NCBI RefSeq assembly: GCF_001038505.1
Contig: NZ_LDPY01000001.1
Location: forward strand, 4,030,001-4,094,000
DNA from: Puniceibacterium sp. IMCC21224
GTDB lineage: Bacteria > Pseudomonadota > Alphaproteobacteria > Rhodobacterales > Rhodobacteraceae
Length of the DNA stretch: 64,000 nucleotides
Reading direction: 5' to 3'
This document shows, one piece after another, positions 8,243-17,850 of the stretch. Within the stretch, counting starts at the first letter, position 1. Every line of letters begins with the position of its first letter. The translations under genes and the position numbers were made by a program. The notes beneath the pieces are model-generated. The model was not told the origin of the DNA. It searched no databases and worked only from the letters and a program-made list of their open reading frames with translations.

Positions 8243-8540
8243 TGGGTGGCGCTTGACGAACTGTACAGGCAGGCCGACTTCATCTCGCTCAACTGTGCGC
8301 TGGCGCCCGTAACCCGTGGCCTGATCAACCGGCACAGTATCGCCAAGATGAAGGACACCGCCGGTGCCGTGATCTCTGCACGTAGCGGGATCATTGGCCA
8401 GACGGCGCTTTACAAGGCGCTGACAATCGGCACGCTCGGGGCCGCAGGTAGCGAGGTCGATCCCGAAATCCCGATGCGGAAACTCGAAAACATGGCCTTT
8501 TCGCTGCTCCTGACCCGGATCGGCCCTCAAGGTGGAACCT
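8243..8540 (+). pseudogene. Decayed D-2-hydroxyacid dehydrogenase fragment
   Basis: In one frame VALDELYRQADFISLNCALAP is followed by TRGLINRHSIAKMKDTAGAV and ARSGIIGQTALYKAL, the NAD-domain pattern of D-isomer 2-hydroxyacid dehydrogenases (normally NTARGGIVDE). The catalytic arginine stretch is altered to SARSGIIGQ and the expected TPHIG reads TRIGPQ. The N-terminal domain is missing and the fragment is fused to the tctA debris. Confidence 0.6.
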
Positions 8541-8640
8541 GTCAACATATCAAACCCCAATGTGACATACGCTGTCGCAACCACAGTGCGTCAATGATAG
8601 TTTCATGTCACTATGGTCAAAAGCATTCATGGAGACGGAC

Positions 8641-9672
8641 ATGGCCGGCAGACCAACAATCAAGGATGTTGCCCGTGAGGCGGGTGTCAGCGCCACGACC
8701 GTCGATCGGGCCCTGAATGGGCGCTCTATCGTTAGGGAAGATACTCTGCGCAAGATCGCGGATGCCGCACACCGGATCGGCTATCACGGCAAGGGGATCT
8801 TTCAGAGCAGGCTGGAAAAGCCGCTGCCCGAGGTGCGGCTCGGGTTCATCCTGCTGAAGAAAACCCAGGAGTTCTACAAGAACTTTGAACGGGAAATTCA
8901 TCACGCCATCGCCGAACGGCGCGATGTCAGGGCCACAGCCGACATCCGGTTTTCCTCGTCGCAATCACCGCAGGAATTCGCGGAACTGCTCGCGTCGCTT
9001 GGTCGGACCTGTGATGCAGTCGCTTGTACGGCGGTCAATGACCAGAGACTCAATCAGGTGGTTCAGGATCTGAGGGACCGGAACGTGATTGTGATCTCTA
9101 TCCTCAACGACTTTGCCCAGGGCATACGGCACAGCTATCTGGGCCTTAATAATATGAAGATCGGGCGCCTTGCCGCCTGGATGATCACCAGGACGGTGCA
9201 TGACCCCGGCAAGCTTGCGGTCTTTGTCGGCGGCAACCGCTGGCACGGTCACGATCTTCGCGAGGTCGGCTTTCGGTCCCTGGTGCGCGAAACCGGACGG
9301 GGGTTCACCGTGCTTGATACACTGGTGAATCTGGAAACCCGCCAGGTCACCTACGAAGCAACGCTGGATCTGTTGCACCGGCATCCGGACCTCAAGGGGC
9401 TCTATGTCGCCGGTGGGGGTATGGAAGGCGCCATTGCCGCGCTGCGCGAAGTCCACGACCGGCCCAAGGTCGCGCTGGTGGTGAACGAGGTCACGGCAGA
9501 AAGCCGCAACGCCCTGATCGACGGATACGTGGTCATGGCAATTTCGACACCGCTGCCGGAACTGTGTCGCAAGTTGGTGGACCTCATGGTCAGGTCCACC
9601 AATGGCGAGGAAGACAGCGCCTCGGGACAACATTTTCTGGAACCGAAAATTGTCCTTCCTGAACTTCTGTAA
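8641..9672 (+). CDS. LacI-family regulator 1 (inositol operon)
   Basis: DNA-binding repressor of 343 residues with an N-terminal helix-turn-helix (IKDVAREAGVSATTVDRAL, about residues 5-23) and a periplasmic-binding-protein-like effector domain. I chose ATG 8641 because GGAG lies seven bases upstream and the family starts right before the helix-turn-helix. It is followed by two palindromes at 9673-9714 and then by the inosose isomerase and ABC importer genes, so these are its probable targets. It is closely similar along its whole length to regulator 2 at 21621-22652 (for example shared VFVGGNRWHGH and YVAGGGMEGAIAALREV). It probably senses an inositol compound. Confidence 0.85.
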   Translation: MAGRPTIKDVAREAGVSATTVDRALNGRSIVREDTLRKIADAAHRIGYHGKGIFQSRLEKPLPEVRLGFILLKKTQEFYKNFEREIHHAIAERRDVRATADIRFSSSQSPQEFAELLASLGRTCDAVACTAVNDQRLNQVVQDLRDRNVIVISILNDFAQGIRHSYLGLNNMKIGRLAAWMITRTVHDPGKLAVFVGGNRWHGHDLREVGFRSLVRETGRGFTVLDTLVNLETRQVTYEATLDLLHRHPDLKGLYVAGGGMEGAIAALREVHDRPKVALVVNEVTAESRNALIDGYVVMAISTPLPELCRKLVDLMVRSTNGEEDSASGQHFLEPKIVLPELL

Positions 9673-9688
9673 TGATGCAATTACGTCA
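9673..9688. promoter_or_regulatory. Candidate LacI-type operator A
   Basis: TGATGCAATTACGTCA, an imperfect 16-bp palindrome right after the LacI gene and 145 bases before the next gene. It agrees at 12 of 16 positions with the site in front of LacI regulator 2. Confidence 0.45.
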
Positions 9689-9698
9689 TTTAGTCTGC

Positions 9699-9714
9699 TT
9701 GATTACGTCATCAA
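9699..9714. promoter_or_regulatory. Second palindrome upstream of the inositol operon
   Basis: TTGATTACGTCATCAA, symmetric at 14 of 16 positions, 10 bases after site A. The two share ATTACGTCA. A tandem operator is plausible. Confidence 0.45.
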
Positions 9715-9832
9715 TGGCAGAAAGTGACTCTCTGTGAATTGACCGAATCCTCATCATGGACGCATGGTGGCTGCGCAACCCGTGAGCATATGACGAACAA
9801 AGACGTCAGTGCTTCGCGGCCGGAGGAACATC

Positions 9833-10645
9833 ATGCAGACGGCACTGAACCATATGACAACACCCCGACTGGGGTACGCGGACTTTCTTGATCTTGCCGC
9901 CCGGCTGGGCTGCGTCGGGGTCGAGGTGCGCAACGACATTGCGCGCCCGTTGTTCGATGGCATGGACGCCGCCGACGCCGGCAAGCTGGTCACCGACAAG
10001 GGCCTGCGTCTGGTCGGGCTAAGCCAGGTCTACCCCTTCAACACCTGGGACACCGAGCGTGAGGCCGCCGTTCGGACGCTGATCGCCACGGCGCAGAAAT
10101 GCGGTGCGGAAACCATCAGCCTGATCCCGCGCAATGACGGCACCCAGACAGCTGACGGCGAACGCCAGGCAAATCTGCGCACCGCGATGACCGCCATTCT
10201 GCCGATGCTGCAGGACGCGGGCCTTGTCGCGCTGGTTGAACCCTTGGGCTTTGGCCGTTCTTCTCTGCGGTCCAAGACTGAACTGGTCGAGGCGATCACC
10301 GAGATTGGTGGCGAACACTTCAAGCTGGTGCATGACACCTTTCACCACACGCTGGCCGGTGGCGGCCCGATCTTTCCCGGCCATACCGGAATCATCCATA
10401 TCTCGGGCGTGGTCGATCCAGCCCTGGGGGTGGATCAGATGGAAGACGAACACCGCGTGCTTGTCGATGCCAGCGACCGACTGGGCAACACTGACCAGAT
10501 CGCTGCGCTGCTGGCCGCCGGGTATCAGGGGCCGGTTTCCTACGAGTGCTTCTCGCCGCAAACCCATGCGCTAACTGATCCGTATACCGCGATCAAACGC
10601 TCTTTCGATTTCATTTCCTCGCAGCTTCGGGAGAAAGCCGCCTGA
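9833..10645 (+). CDS. Sugar phosphate isomerase/epimerase-family protein (IolI-like inosose isomerase)
   Basis: TIM-barrel protein of 270 residues in the AP-endonuclease 2 / IolI superfamily. Such enzymes interconvert ketoinositols (for example 2-keto-myo-inositol to 1-keto-D-chiro-inositol). Candidate metal ligands are the glutamates in VALVEPLGF and SYECFSP and the histidines in KLVHDTFHHTL and IIHISGV. GGAGGA seven bases before the ATG at 9833 decides the start. It is the first gene after the LacI operator sites and is followed 79 bases later by the ABC importer, so it is likely part of the inositol transcript. Confidence 0.75.
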   Translation: MQTALNHMTTPRLGYADFLDLAARLGCVGVEVRNDIARPLFDGMDAADAGKLVTDKGLRLVGLSQVYPFNTWDTEREAAVRTLIATAQKCGAETISLIPRNDGTQTADGERQANLRTAMTAILPMLQDAGLVALVEPLGFGRSSLRSKTELVEAITEIGGEHFKLVHDTFHHTLAGGGPIFPGHTGIIHISGVVDPALGVDQMEDEHRVLVDASDRLGNTDQIAALLAAGYQGPVSYECFSPQTHALTDPYTAIKRSFDFISSQLREKAA

Positions 10646-10724
10646 GGGTGTGATTTTTGCCCCGTTTTTCAGGGGCTTCCGGAGTAAATGAAGGTGCGCC
10701 GGACACCACTTAGGGAGGACTCCA

Positions 10725-11669
10725 ATGAAAAAGACCATTATCGCCGCAGGCCTTGTCTCGCTTTTGTCGAGCACGGCCATGGCCGAAAACGTCGGCGTGT
10801 CGATGGCGTTGTTCGACGATAACTTTCTGACCGTTCTGCGCAACGGCATTCAAGATCTGGCTGACGGCATGGATAACGTCGATGTCCAGATCGAAGACGC
10901 CCAGAACGATGTGGCCAAGCAGCTTGACCAGATCAACAACTTCGTCGCCTCGGGCGTCGATGCGATCATCGTCAACCCGGTCGACACCTCGGCGACCGAG
11001 GCGATGACGCAGGCCGCCACCTCGGCGGGCGTGCCGCTGGTGTTTGTGAACCGCCAGCCGATCAACGTCGACATGCTGCCCGACAATCAAGCCTTTGTCG
11101 CGTCGAACGAAGTCGATTCCGGCACTCTGGAAACCATCGAGGTCTGCGACCTGCTGAAGGCTGCGGGCAAGGACGAAGCCAACATCTATGTGATGATGGG
11201 CGAGTTGTCGAACCAGGCGGCCGTGCAACGCACGGCGGACATTCACGACGTGATGGCGGCAGGCAAGTGCGCCGTGACGCTCAACATTATCGACGAGCAG
11301 ACCGCCAACTGGTCACGTGACGAAGCGCAGGATCTGATGACCAACTGGCTGTCCACCGGCGAAGCATTCGATGCCGTCATTTCCAACAATGACGAGATGG
11401 CGATCGGCGCGATCCAGGCCATGAAGGCCGGTGGGATCGACATGGATGTGGTGATTGTGGCCGGGATCGACGCCACACAGGACGCCCTGCAGGCAATGCA
11501 GGCCGGCGACCTTGACGTCACCGTGTTCCAGAACGCTGCGGCTCAGGGCTCTGGCGCGCTGGACGCCGCGCTGAAACTGGCCCGCGGCGAAGATGTCGAA
11601 CGGAAAGTCTATGTCCCGTTCGAACTCGTGACCCCGGACAACATCGGCGACTACATGTCCCAGAACTGA
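10725..11669 (+). CDS. Sugar ABC transporter substrate-binding protein 1 (inositol-type)
   Basis: Periplasmic binding protein of 314 residues with a signal peptide (cleavage after AMA near residue 20). The fold is the ribose-binding type 1 class: SMALFDDNFLTVLRNGI at the start, ASGVDAIIVNPVD near residue 82, and SNNDEMAIGAIQAM near residue 223. It resembles inositol-binding proteins of alphaproteobacteria. AGGGAGG stands before the ATG. The permease and ATPase follow directly and the iol genes after them, which supports an inositol ligand. Confidence 0.85.
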   Translation: MKKTIIAAGLVSLLSSTAMAENVGVSMALFDDNFLTVLRNGIQDLADGMDNVDVQIEDAQNDVAKQLDQINNFVASGVDAIIVNPVDTSATEAMTQAATSAGVPLVFVNRQPINVDMLPDNQAFVASNEVDSGTLETIEVCDLLKAAGKDEANIYVMMGELSNQAAVQRTADIHDVMAAGKCAVTLNIIDEQTANWSRDEAQDLMTNWLSTGEAFDAVISNNDEMAIGAIQAMKAGGIDMDVVIVAGIDATQDALQAMQAGDLDVTVFQNAAAQGSGALDAALKLARGEDVERKVYVPFELVTPDNIGDYMSQN

Positions 11670-11755
11670 TCTGTTTCAGCACACGGGCCAGAGCGGCGCG
11701 ACCGCATCGCTCTGGCTGATTTCGGACTTTGTGCCGGACTGCGGGGGAGGGACCA

Positions 11756-12841
11756 ATGGCAGATCAGACTACCCACGGGGTCGGAGGACTGACCTTCGAC
11801 GCCAGGAAACGGGCCTGGCCCAACGAGATGAACGTATTCATCGCGTTGATCGTCATCACCCTGATCTTCGAGGCGCTCGGCGCCATGATGATGGGTCAGA
11901 GCTTTCTGTTCGACACCAACGACCGTTTCGCGACCATCTTCAACGAGGCGCGTCTCAAGATCATCATCCTTCAGGTGGCGATCATCGGCATCATCGCCAT
12001 CGGCTCGACCCAGGTGATCATATCCGGCGGGATTGATCTTTCGCCGGGGTCCATCGTCGGCGTCACGGCGATGATCGCCATGAGCTTTGCGCAGACCGCG
12101 CTGGTCAACGGCAACCCCAATCCCAAGGCCATCTTCAGCGAAACCTGGATGGATCTGCCCGTGATCATCCCTATTGTCGTGGCGCTGATCATCGGCATGG
12201 CGGCGGGAATGACCAATGGCCTGCTGATCGCCTACACCCGGATTCCGCCGTTCATCGCCACCTTGGGCATGATGGTCGCGGCCCGTGGTGCGGCCAAGTG
12301 GTGGTCCAAAGGCAACCCGATCTCCTTCCCGACCGACCAGTTCGCCAAGATCGGCAACGGCATGAGCGGCTGGGCCCCGGTGCTGATCTTTGTCGGGCTC
12401 GCTATCCTGTTCCACCTGATCCTGAAATACACCGTCTACGGCAAGCACACCTATGCCATCGGATCGAACGAAGATGCGGCGCGTATGTCCGGCATCAAGG
12501 TCGCGCGTCACAAGGTGCTGGTCTACACCATTGCCGGGATGCTGGCGGGTCTGTCGGCCATCGTGCTGGCCTCAAAGAACCTGACGGCGCAGGCCGGTAT
12601 GGGTGTGATGTACGAACTTGACGCCATCGCAATGACCGTCATCGGGGGCATCTCGCTGGCCGGTGGGCGCGGTTCTCTGGTCGGGACGGTACTGGGGGCG
12701 CTGATCTTTGGTGTCATCATCTCGGGTTTCACCTTCCTGCGGCTCGACGCCTATTATCAGGAAATGGTGAAGGGTTTCATCATCGTAGCGGCCGTGGTCC
12801 TCGACCAATGGCGTCAGCGCCGCGCCGTTTCGCGGTCATAA
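11756..12841 (+). CDS. Sugar ABC transporter permease 1 (BPD_transp_2 / RbsC type)
   Basis: Inner-membrane channel subunit of 361 residues with about eight to ten hydrophobic segments. The family signature GSTQVIISGGIDLSPGSIVG sits near residue 83. A late motif GGISLAGGRGSLVG is the RbsC-type loop that meets the ATPase. I chose ATG 11756, which follows GGGAGGGACCA. It is placed between the binding protein and the ATPase, as in FrcBCA-type importers. Confidence 0.88.
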   Translation: MADQTTHGVGGLTFDARKRAWPNEMNVFIALIVITLIFEALGAMMMGQSFLFDTNDRFATIFNEARLKIIILQVAIIGIIAIGSTQVIISGGIDLSPGSIVGVTAMIAMSFAQTALVNGNPNPKAIFSETWMDLPVIIPIVVALIIGMAAGMTNGLLIAYTRIPPFIATLGMMVAARGAAKWWSKGNPISFPTDQFAKIGNGMSGWAPVLIFVGLAILFHLILKYTVYGKHTYAIGSNEDAARMSGIKVARHKVLVYTIAGMLAGLSAIVLASKNLTAQAGMGVMYELDAIAMTVIGGISLAGGRGSLVGTVLGALIFGVIISGFTFLRLDAYYQEMVKGFIIVAAVVLDQWRQRRAVSRS

Positions 12842-12852
12842 AGGAGGGCACC

Positions 12853-13629
12853 ATGAGCGATATCATTCTCGAAACCCGCGACCTGACGAAACACTATGGC
12901 GGCGTGCACGCGCTGCAGGGGGCCAACTTTGTCCTGCGCAGGGGCGAACACGTTGCGATTATGGGCGACAACGGGGCTGGCAAGTCGACCTTTGTGCGCC
13001 AGATCACCGGCGTCGAAAAACGCACCCGCGGTGAAGTCATCTTTGACGGCAAGCCGGTGCATTTCGAATCCCCGATGGATGCCCGCGAAGCCGGCATCGA
13101 GACGGTATTCCAGACGCTCGCGCTGGCGGATGAACTGGACGTGCCGGACAACCTGTTCCTGGGGCGCGAACTGATCCGCTTCAATCTCGGGCCGTTCTCG
13201 ATCCTCGATTACAAGGCGATGCGGGAACGCACGATGCAGGCGCTGGAAAAGACCGGGGTCAAGATCCCCAACATCCGCAACACCATCCGCAACATGTCCG
13301 GCGGTCAGCGTCAGTGCGTCGCCATTGCCCGCACCGCCACCTTCCACTCCAAGCTGACCATCATGGACGAACCGACCGCCGCCCTGGGCGTGCAGGAAAC
13401 CGCGCAGGTCGAAAACATTGTCCGCACCCTGAAAGCCGCAGGTGAGCCGCTGATCCTGATCAGCCACAACATGCGGCAGGTCTTTGATTTGGTGGATCGC
13501 GTGGTGGTATTCCGGCGTGGCCGAATCTGCGCCAACCTCGATATCAAGAACGAGAAAATCAGCGGCGAAGATGTCGTGGCCTATATCACCGGGGCCAAGA
13601 CACAGGCCGAATACGAAGATGCCGCCTGA
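12853..13629 (+). CDS. Sugar ABC transporter ATP-binding protein 1, single domain
   Basis: Cytoplasmic ATPase of 258 residues. It has Walker A GDNGAGKST, signature MSGGQRQ, Walker B LTIMDEPTAALG and a switch histidine in LISHNM. Most RbsA-type ATPases of this importer class are two fused domains (about 500 residues); this one has a single domain like FrcA, and therefore must work as a homodimer. AAAGGAGGG precedes the ATG at 12853, 11 bases after the permease stop. Confidence 0.9.
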   Translation: MSDIILETRDLTKHYGGVHALQGANFVLRRGEHVAIMGDNGAGKSTFVRQITGVEKRTRGEVIFDGKPVHFESPMDAREAGIETVFQTLALADELDVPDNLFLGRELIRFNLGPFSILDYKAMRERTMQALEKTGVKIPNIRNTIRNMSGGQRQCVAIARTATFHSKLTIMDEPTAALGVQETAQVENIVRTLKAAGEPLILISHNMRQVFDLVDRVVVFRRGRICANLDIKNEKISGEDVVAYITGAKTQAEYEDAA

Positions 13630-13678
13630 CGGCTAAGACAGGGCCGCCCGCGAACAGATCGCAGGTCCTGCAACTGCC

Positions 13679-13710
13679 GCTGGCCGATGGCTCCTCCCCC
13701 ATCGGCCAGC
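13679..13710. terminator. 12-bp perfect hairpin between ABC and iol genes
   Basis: GCTGGCCGATGG and its exact complement separated by 8 bases, in the 146-base gap between the ATPase and iolG. There is no T-run, so it is probably a processing or mRNA-stabilising element that separates expression of the importer from that of the enzymes. Confidence 0.45.
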
Positions 13711-13775
13711 ACCCTTCAGAACACCCCGGCGAATGGAGCAGCCTGCGCATTCGCCCCTTCAGACATGAGGTCAAG

Positions 13776-14768
13776 ATGACTGTACGTTTTGCAATTCTCG
13801 GCGCTGGCCGCATCGGTCAGGTCCACGCCCGCGCCGTCGCCTCTACCATCGGGGCGACTCTGGTCGCCATTGCGGACCCGATGGCGGACGCGGCCAAAAA
13901 GGTGGCCGACCAATATGGCTGCGACATCCGAACCATCGACGAAATCGCGCAAAGCGATGATGTCGACGCCGTGGCGATCTGCACCCCGACCGACACCCAT
14001 GCCAATCTGATCGAACAGTTCGCCAAGGTCGGCAAAGCGGTGTTCTGCGAAAAACCCGTCGATCTGAGCGTCGCGCGGGTGAAGGAATGCCTCAAGGTCG
14101 TCGAGGCCGAGGGCGCCACGCTGATGGTCGGCTTTCAGCGCCGGTTCGATCCCGATTTCATGGCTCTGAAAAAAACCATCGACGACGGTGTCATCGGCGC
14201 GGTCGAAATGATCACTGTCACCAGCCGCGATCCCGGCGCCCCGCCTGCTGACTATATCAAGCGTTCTGGCGGCATCTTTCGCGACATGACGATCCACGAC
14301 TTTGACGTTGCCCGCTGGCTGCTGGGCGAAGAGGTGGCGACGGTGCAGGCCTCGGCCTCGGTGCTGACCGACCCGGCAATTCGGGAGTTGGGCGATTATG
14401 ACAGCATCAACGTCATCCTGACGACAGCCACCGGCAAGCAGTGCACCATCACCAACACCCGCCGCGCCACCTATGGTTATGACCAGCGGATCGAGGTGCA
14501 CGGCTCCAAGGGCTCGGTTTCGGCCGAAAACCATCGTGAGGCAAATATCGAGGTGGCGACCGGTGTCGGCTATACTCGCCCGCCGCTGCTAAACTTTTTC
14601 ATGTCCCGCTACACCGCCGCCTATGCCAATGAAATCGCCGCTTTTGTCGATGCTGTGGCCAATGGCGCCGCAACCCCGACCACCGGGGCCGACGGGCTGA
14701 AGGCGCTGGAACTCGCCGATGCGGCGTTGAAATCCGCCGAAACCGGCGCGGCGGTGCAGCTCTCCTGA
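13776..14768 (+). CDS. iolG: Inositol 2-dehydrogenase
   Basis: NAD-dependent oxidoreductase of the Gfo/Idh/MocA family, 330 residues, oxidising myo-inositol to 2-keto-myo-inositol (scyllo-inosose), the first step of inositol breakdown. The Rossmann motif GAGRIGQVHA is at residues 8-17 and the catalytic lysine in CEKPVD near residue 95. Further active-site residues sit in RDMTIHDFDVARWL (Asp and His near 173-178). The sequence is of the IdhA type known from rhizobia. It opens the enzyme block after the hairpin. Confidence 0.88.
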   Translation: MTVRFAILGAGRIGQVHARAVASTIGATLVAIADPMADAAKKVADQYGCDIRTIDEIAQSDDVDAVAICTPTDTHANLIEQFAKVGKAVFCEKPVDLSVARVKECLKVVEAEGATLMVGFQRRFDPDFMALKKTIDDGVIGAVEMITVTSRDPGAPPADYIKRSGGIFRDMTIHDFDVARWLLGEEVATVQASASVLTDPAIRELGDYDSINVILTTATGKQCTITNTRRATYGYDQRIEVHGSKGSVSAENHREANIEVATGVGYTRPPLLNFFMSRYTAAYANEIAAFVDAVANGAATPTTGADGLKALELADAALKSAETGAAVQLS

Positions 14769-14827
14769 ACCGGCCCGCGATCGGCCTGTGATCGGCCCAC
14801 CACATCGACATTTAAGAAGGCACGACC

Positions 14828-15949
14828 ATGCAAGAACAGTCTAAATCCCTTGGTGTCGCCCTGATCGGCACAGGCTTCATGGGGAGATGTCACGCCCTTG
14901 CCTGGCGTTCGGTGGCCGCAGTCTTTGGTGGGCCGCATCCGCGCCTGGAATACCTCTGTGACGACACAGCCGAAAAGGCGGCGAGCTTTGCGGCGCAGTT
15001 CGGCTTTGCGCGCGGCACGACCGACTGGCAGGCCGCCATCAACGATCCGCTGGTGGATGTGGTGTCGATCACCACGCCGAACGGGCTGCATCGCCCGATG
15101 GCCGAGGCGGCGCTGCGCGCGGGCAAACATGTCTGGCTGGAAAAGCCGATGGCCCTTACCCTGAGCGATGCGCAGGCGATGGCCGATCTGGCGGCGCAGC
15201 ACCCCGGTCAGGTCACGATTCTGGGCTACAACTACACCCGCAGCCCGGCGTTTCAGGCAGCGGTGCAGATGATCCGCCGCGGTGACATCGGGCAGCCGCA
15301 CAGCTTTCGCGGGGTTTATGACGAAGACTATTGCGCCGACCCTGCCCTGCCCTGGACCTGGCGGATGACGCAGGAAAATGGCGGACTTGGTGCGCTTGGC
15401 GATCTGGGGGTGCATCTGGTCAGCCATATGCTGCCGCTGATGGGGGACGTGACCGAAGTGACCGGCATGACCCATATCGCGATCCCGAAACGCCGCTCGG
15501 ACGACGGCGACAAGCCGGTCGAAAATGAGGACAGCGCCATCGCGCTGCTGCGCTTTGCCTCTGGCGCGCAGGGGCAGTTTTCCACCTCGCGCGTGGCGCG
15601 CGGGCGTAAATGCCGTCTGCAATGGGAGGTCCACGGCACTCTCGGAACACTGGTGTTCGATCAGGAAAACATGAACGAGCTCTGGGTGCATCGGAATGGC
15701 GAGGCGGGATTTACCCGCCATCTCACCGGGCCGGATCAGCCGGACTTCGCCGCCTTTTGCCCGGCTCCCGGCCACAACTTCGGGTTTAACGAACAAAAGG
15801 TCATCGAAGCCCGCGACCTGTGCCGGACGATTCAGGGCGGCACACCCTGCAGCCCGGATTTTGCAGAGGGCCTGAAAATCGAAAAAATCGTGCATGCGGT
15901 TGCGACGTCTGGCGGCCGTCCCGTGCAAATCGAGGAGGAGGCCGCATGA
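14828..15949 (+). CDS. Gfo/Idh/MocA-family dehydrogenase (second inositol dehydrogenase-like)
   Basis: NAD(P)-dependent oxidoreductase of 373 residues with [10 protein letters not shown] near residues 16-25 and the catalytic pair in WLEKPMA. It is clearly divergent from iolG and longer. The YDEDYCADP and [11 protein letters not shown] segments form the substrate side. Candidate substrates are scyllo-inositol, D-chiro-inositol or an amino/methyl derivative. Its TGA overlaps the ATG of iolC (ATGA at 15946), so the two are translationally coupled. Confidence 0.8.
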   Translation: MQEQSKSLGVALIGTGFMGRCHALAWRSVAAVFGGPHPRLEYLCDDTAEKAASFAAQFGFARGTTDWQAAINDPLVDVVSITTPNGLHRPMAEAALRAGKHVWLEKPMALTLSDAQAMADLAAQHPGQVTILGYNYTRSPAFQAAVQMIRRGDIGQPHSFRGVYDEDYCADPALPWTWRMTQENGGLGALGDLGVHLVSHMLPLMGDVTEVTGMTHIAIPKRRSDDGDKPVENEDSAIALLRFASGAQGQFSTSRVARGRKCRLQWEVHGTLGTLVFDQENMNELWVHRNGEAGFTRHLTGPDQPDFAAFCPAPGHNFGFNEQKVIEARDLCRTIQGGTPCSPDFAEGLKIEKIVHAVATSGGRPVQIEEEAA

Positions 15950-17850
15950 AACAGCTGGATCTGATCACCATCGGCCGCAGTTCCGTCGATCTTTACGGCA
16001 CGCAGGTTGGCGGGCGGCTCGAGGACATGCGGTCCTTTGACAAATATATCGGCGGCAGCCCGACCAACATCGCCTGCGGCACCGCGCGGCTTGGGCTGAA
16101 ATCGGCCCTCATCACCGGGGTCGGTGACGAACACATGGGCCGTTTCATCATCGAGGAACTGGTCCGCGAAGGTGTGGACACCCGCGGCGTCAAAACCGAT
16201 CCCGACCGGCTGACCGCGCTGGTGCTGCTGGGCATCCGCGATCAGGACCAGTTTCCGCTGATCTTCTATCGCGAAAACTGTGCCGACATGGGGCTGACGG
16301 TCGAAGACATCGACGAAGGTTTCATCACCCAGGCGCGGGCGGTCGTGGCCACCGGCACCCATCTCAGCAACCCGGAGGTCGCCGCCGCGACCATCAAGGC
16401 GCTGAGCATCGCGAGTGACAATGGGATGCAGACCGCGCTCGACATCGACTATCGCCCCAATCTCTGGGGTGTTGCGGGCCACGGCGAGGGCGAAAGCCGC
16501 TTTGTGGAAAGCGCCGAAGTGACGGCCAAACTACAGGCAACGCTGCATTATTTCGACCTGATCGTCGGCACCGAAGAAGAGTTCCATATCGCGGGCGGCA
16601 CCACTGACACCATCGCGGCACTGGGGGCGGTGCGGGCGGTATCGTGCGCCACGCTGGTCTGCAAGCGGGGCGCGGCGGGGGCTGTCGCCTTCACCGGTGC
16701 CATTCCCGACACGCTGGACGCGGGCGAGGCCGGCCCCGGCTTTCCCATCGAGGTGTTCAACGTGCTCGGCGCGGGCGACGGTTTCATGTCGGGCCTGCTC
16801 AAAGGCTGGCTTGACGGTGAGGACTGGCCGACCGCCCTGAAATACGCCAATGCCTGCGGTGCCTTCGCAGTTAGCCGCCACGGCTGTACCCCAGCCTATC
16901 CCAGCTGGGCCGAGCTGAATTACTTCTTTGAACGCGGCATCCAGCGCCCCGATCTGCGCAATGACGCCGCGCTTGAGCAGGTGCATTGGGCCACCAACCG
17001 GCCTCTCGACTGGCCCGAGGTGCGGGTCTTTGCCTATGACCACCGCGCTCAACTGGAAGAGTTGGACGGCGCGACGCCGGAAAAGATTGGCCGGTTCAAA
17101 GAGCTGTGCCTTGCCGCGACCGGGCAGGTCGCAGACAACAGGCCCGGCTACGGTCTGCTGTGCGACGGGCGTCTGGGGCGCGATGCGCTGTACAAGGCGG
17201 CGGGCACCGGGTTGTGGATCGGGCGGCCGGTGGAATGGCCCGGCTCACGCCCCCTGCGTCTTGAACCCGAGATCGGCGCGGATTTTGGCGGGCTGGCGCA
17301 ATGGCCCCGTGATCAGGTGGTCAAGGTGCTGTGCTACTGCCATCCTGATGACGATGCCGCAACATGGGCGGATCAGGAATCGACAATCCTGCGCCTGTTC
17401 GCCGCCTGCCGCCGCAACCAGCTGGAATTCCTGCTCGAAGTCATTCCGTCCCGGGTCGGCCCCATCTCGGATGACACCACCGCCCGGATCATCCAGCGGT
17501 TCTATGACCTCGGGGTCCGCCCCGACTGGTGGAAACTGGAACCGATGCTCACCGATGCCGCGTGGGAGATTACCTGCGAGACGATCAACCGCAACGATCC
17601 TAACACCCGCGGCATCGTCATTCTGGGTCTCGGGGAATCCGAGGAGCGTCTGGCCAAAAGCTTTGCCGTTGCCGCACGCTATCCGCTGGTCAAGGGCTTT
17701 GCCGTGGGCCGCACGATCTTTGCCGAAAGCGCGGCGGCGTGGATGACGGGCACACTGAACGACGCGGATGCAATCGCCGCCATGGCCGGGAATTTCGCCC
17801 GTCTCTGTGCAATCTGGGACAGCGCCCGCGCTTTGGAGGAAACACGATGA
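15946..17850 (+). CDS. iolC: Bifunctional 5-dehydro-2-deoxygluconokinase / DUF2090 aldolase-like protein
   Basis: Fusion protein of 635 residues. Residues 1 to about 320 are a PfkB-type kinase with [15 protein letters not shown] near 33-47 and the anion-hole motif GAGDGFMSG near 271; it phosphorylates 2-deoxy-5-keto-gluconate. Residues about 330-630 are a DUF2090 TIM-barrel domain, which in alphaproteobacterial fusions is thought to do the aldolase step of IolJ. This would explain why no separate iolJ is present. The start at 15946 overlaps the previous gene; its stop overlaps the iolD start. Confidence 0.9.
   Translation: MKQLDLITIGRSSVDLYGTQVGGRLEDMRSFDKYIGGSPTNIACGTARLGLKSALITGVGDEHMGRFIIEELVREGVDTRGVKTDPDRLTALVLLGIRDQDQFPLIFYRENCADMGLTVEDIDEGFITQARAVVATGTHLSNPEVAAATIKALSIASDNGMQTALDIDYRPNLWGVAGHGEGESRFVESAEVTAKLQATLHYFDLIVGTEEEFHIAGGTTDTIAALGAVRAVSCATLVCKRGAAGAVAFTGAIPDTLDAGEAGPGFPIEVFNVLGAGDGFMSGLLKGWLDGEDWPTALKYANACGAFAVSRHGCTPAYPSWAELNYFFERGIQRPDLRNDAALEQVHWATNRPLDWPEVRVFAYDHRAQLEELDGATPEKIGRFKELCLAATGQVADNRPGYGLLCDGRLGRDALYKAAGTGLWIGRPVEWPGSRPLRLEPEIGADFGGLAQWPRDQVVKVLCYCHPDDDAATWADQESTILRLFAACRRNQLEFLLEVIPSRVGPISDDTTARIIQRFYDLGVRPDWWKLEPMLTDAAWEITCETINRNDPNTRGIVILGLGESEERLAKSFAVAARYPLVKGFAVGRTIFAESAAAWMTGTLNDADAIAAMAGNFARLCAIWDSARALEETR

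Noticed and set aside
9754..9999. Minus-strand frame of 81 codons over the start of the inosose isomerase
   Set aside because: It overlaps the conserved start of a well-supported gene and has no family resemblance.
10659..10676. Terminator between the inosose isomerase and the ABC importer
   Set aside because: GCCCC / GGGGC is only a 5-bp stem and no T-run follows, too weak to report as a feature.
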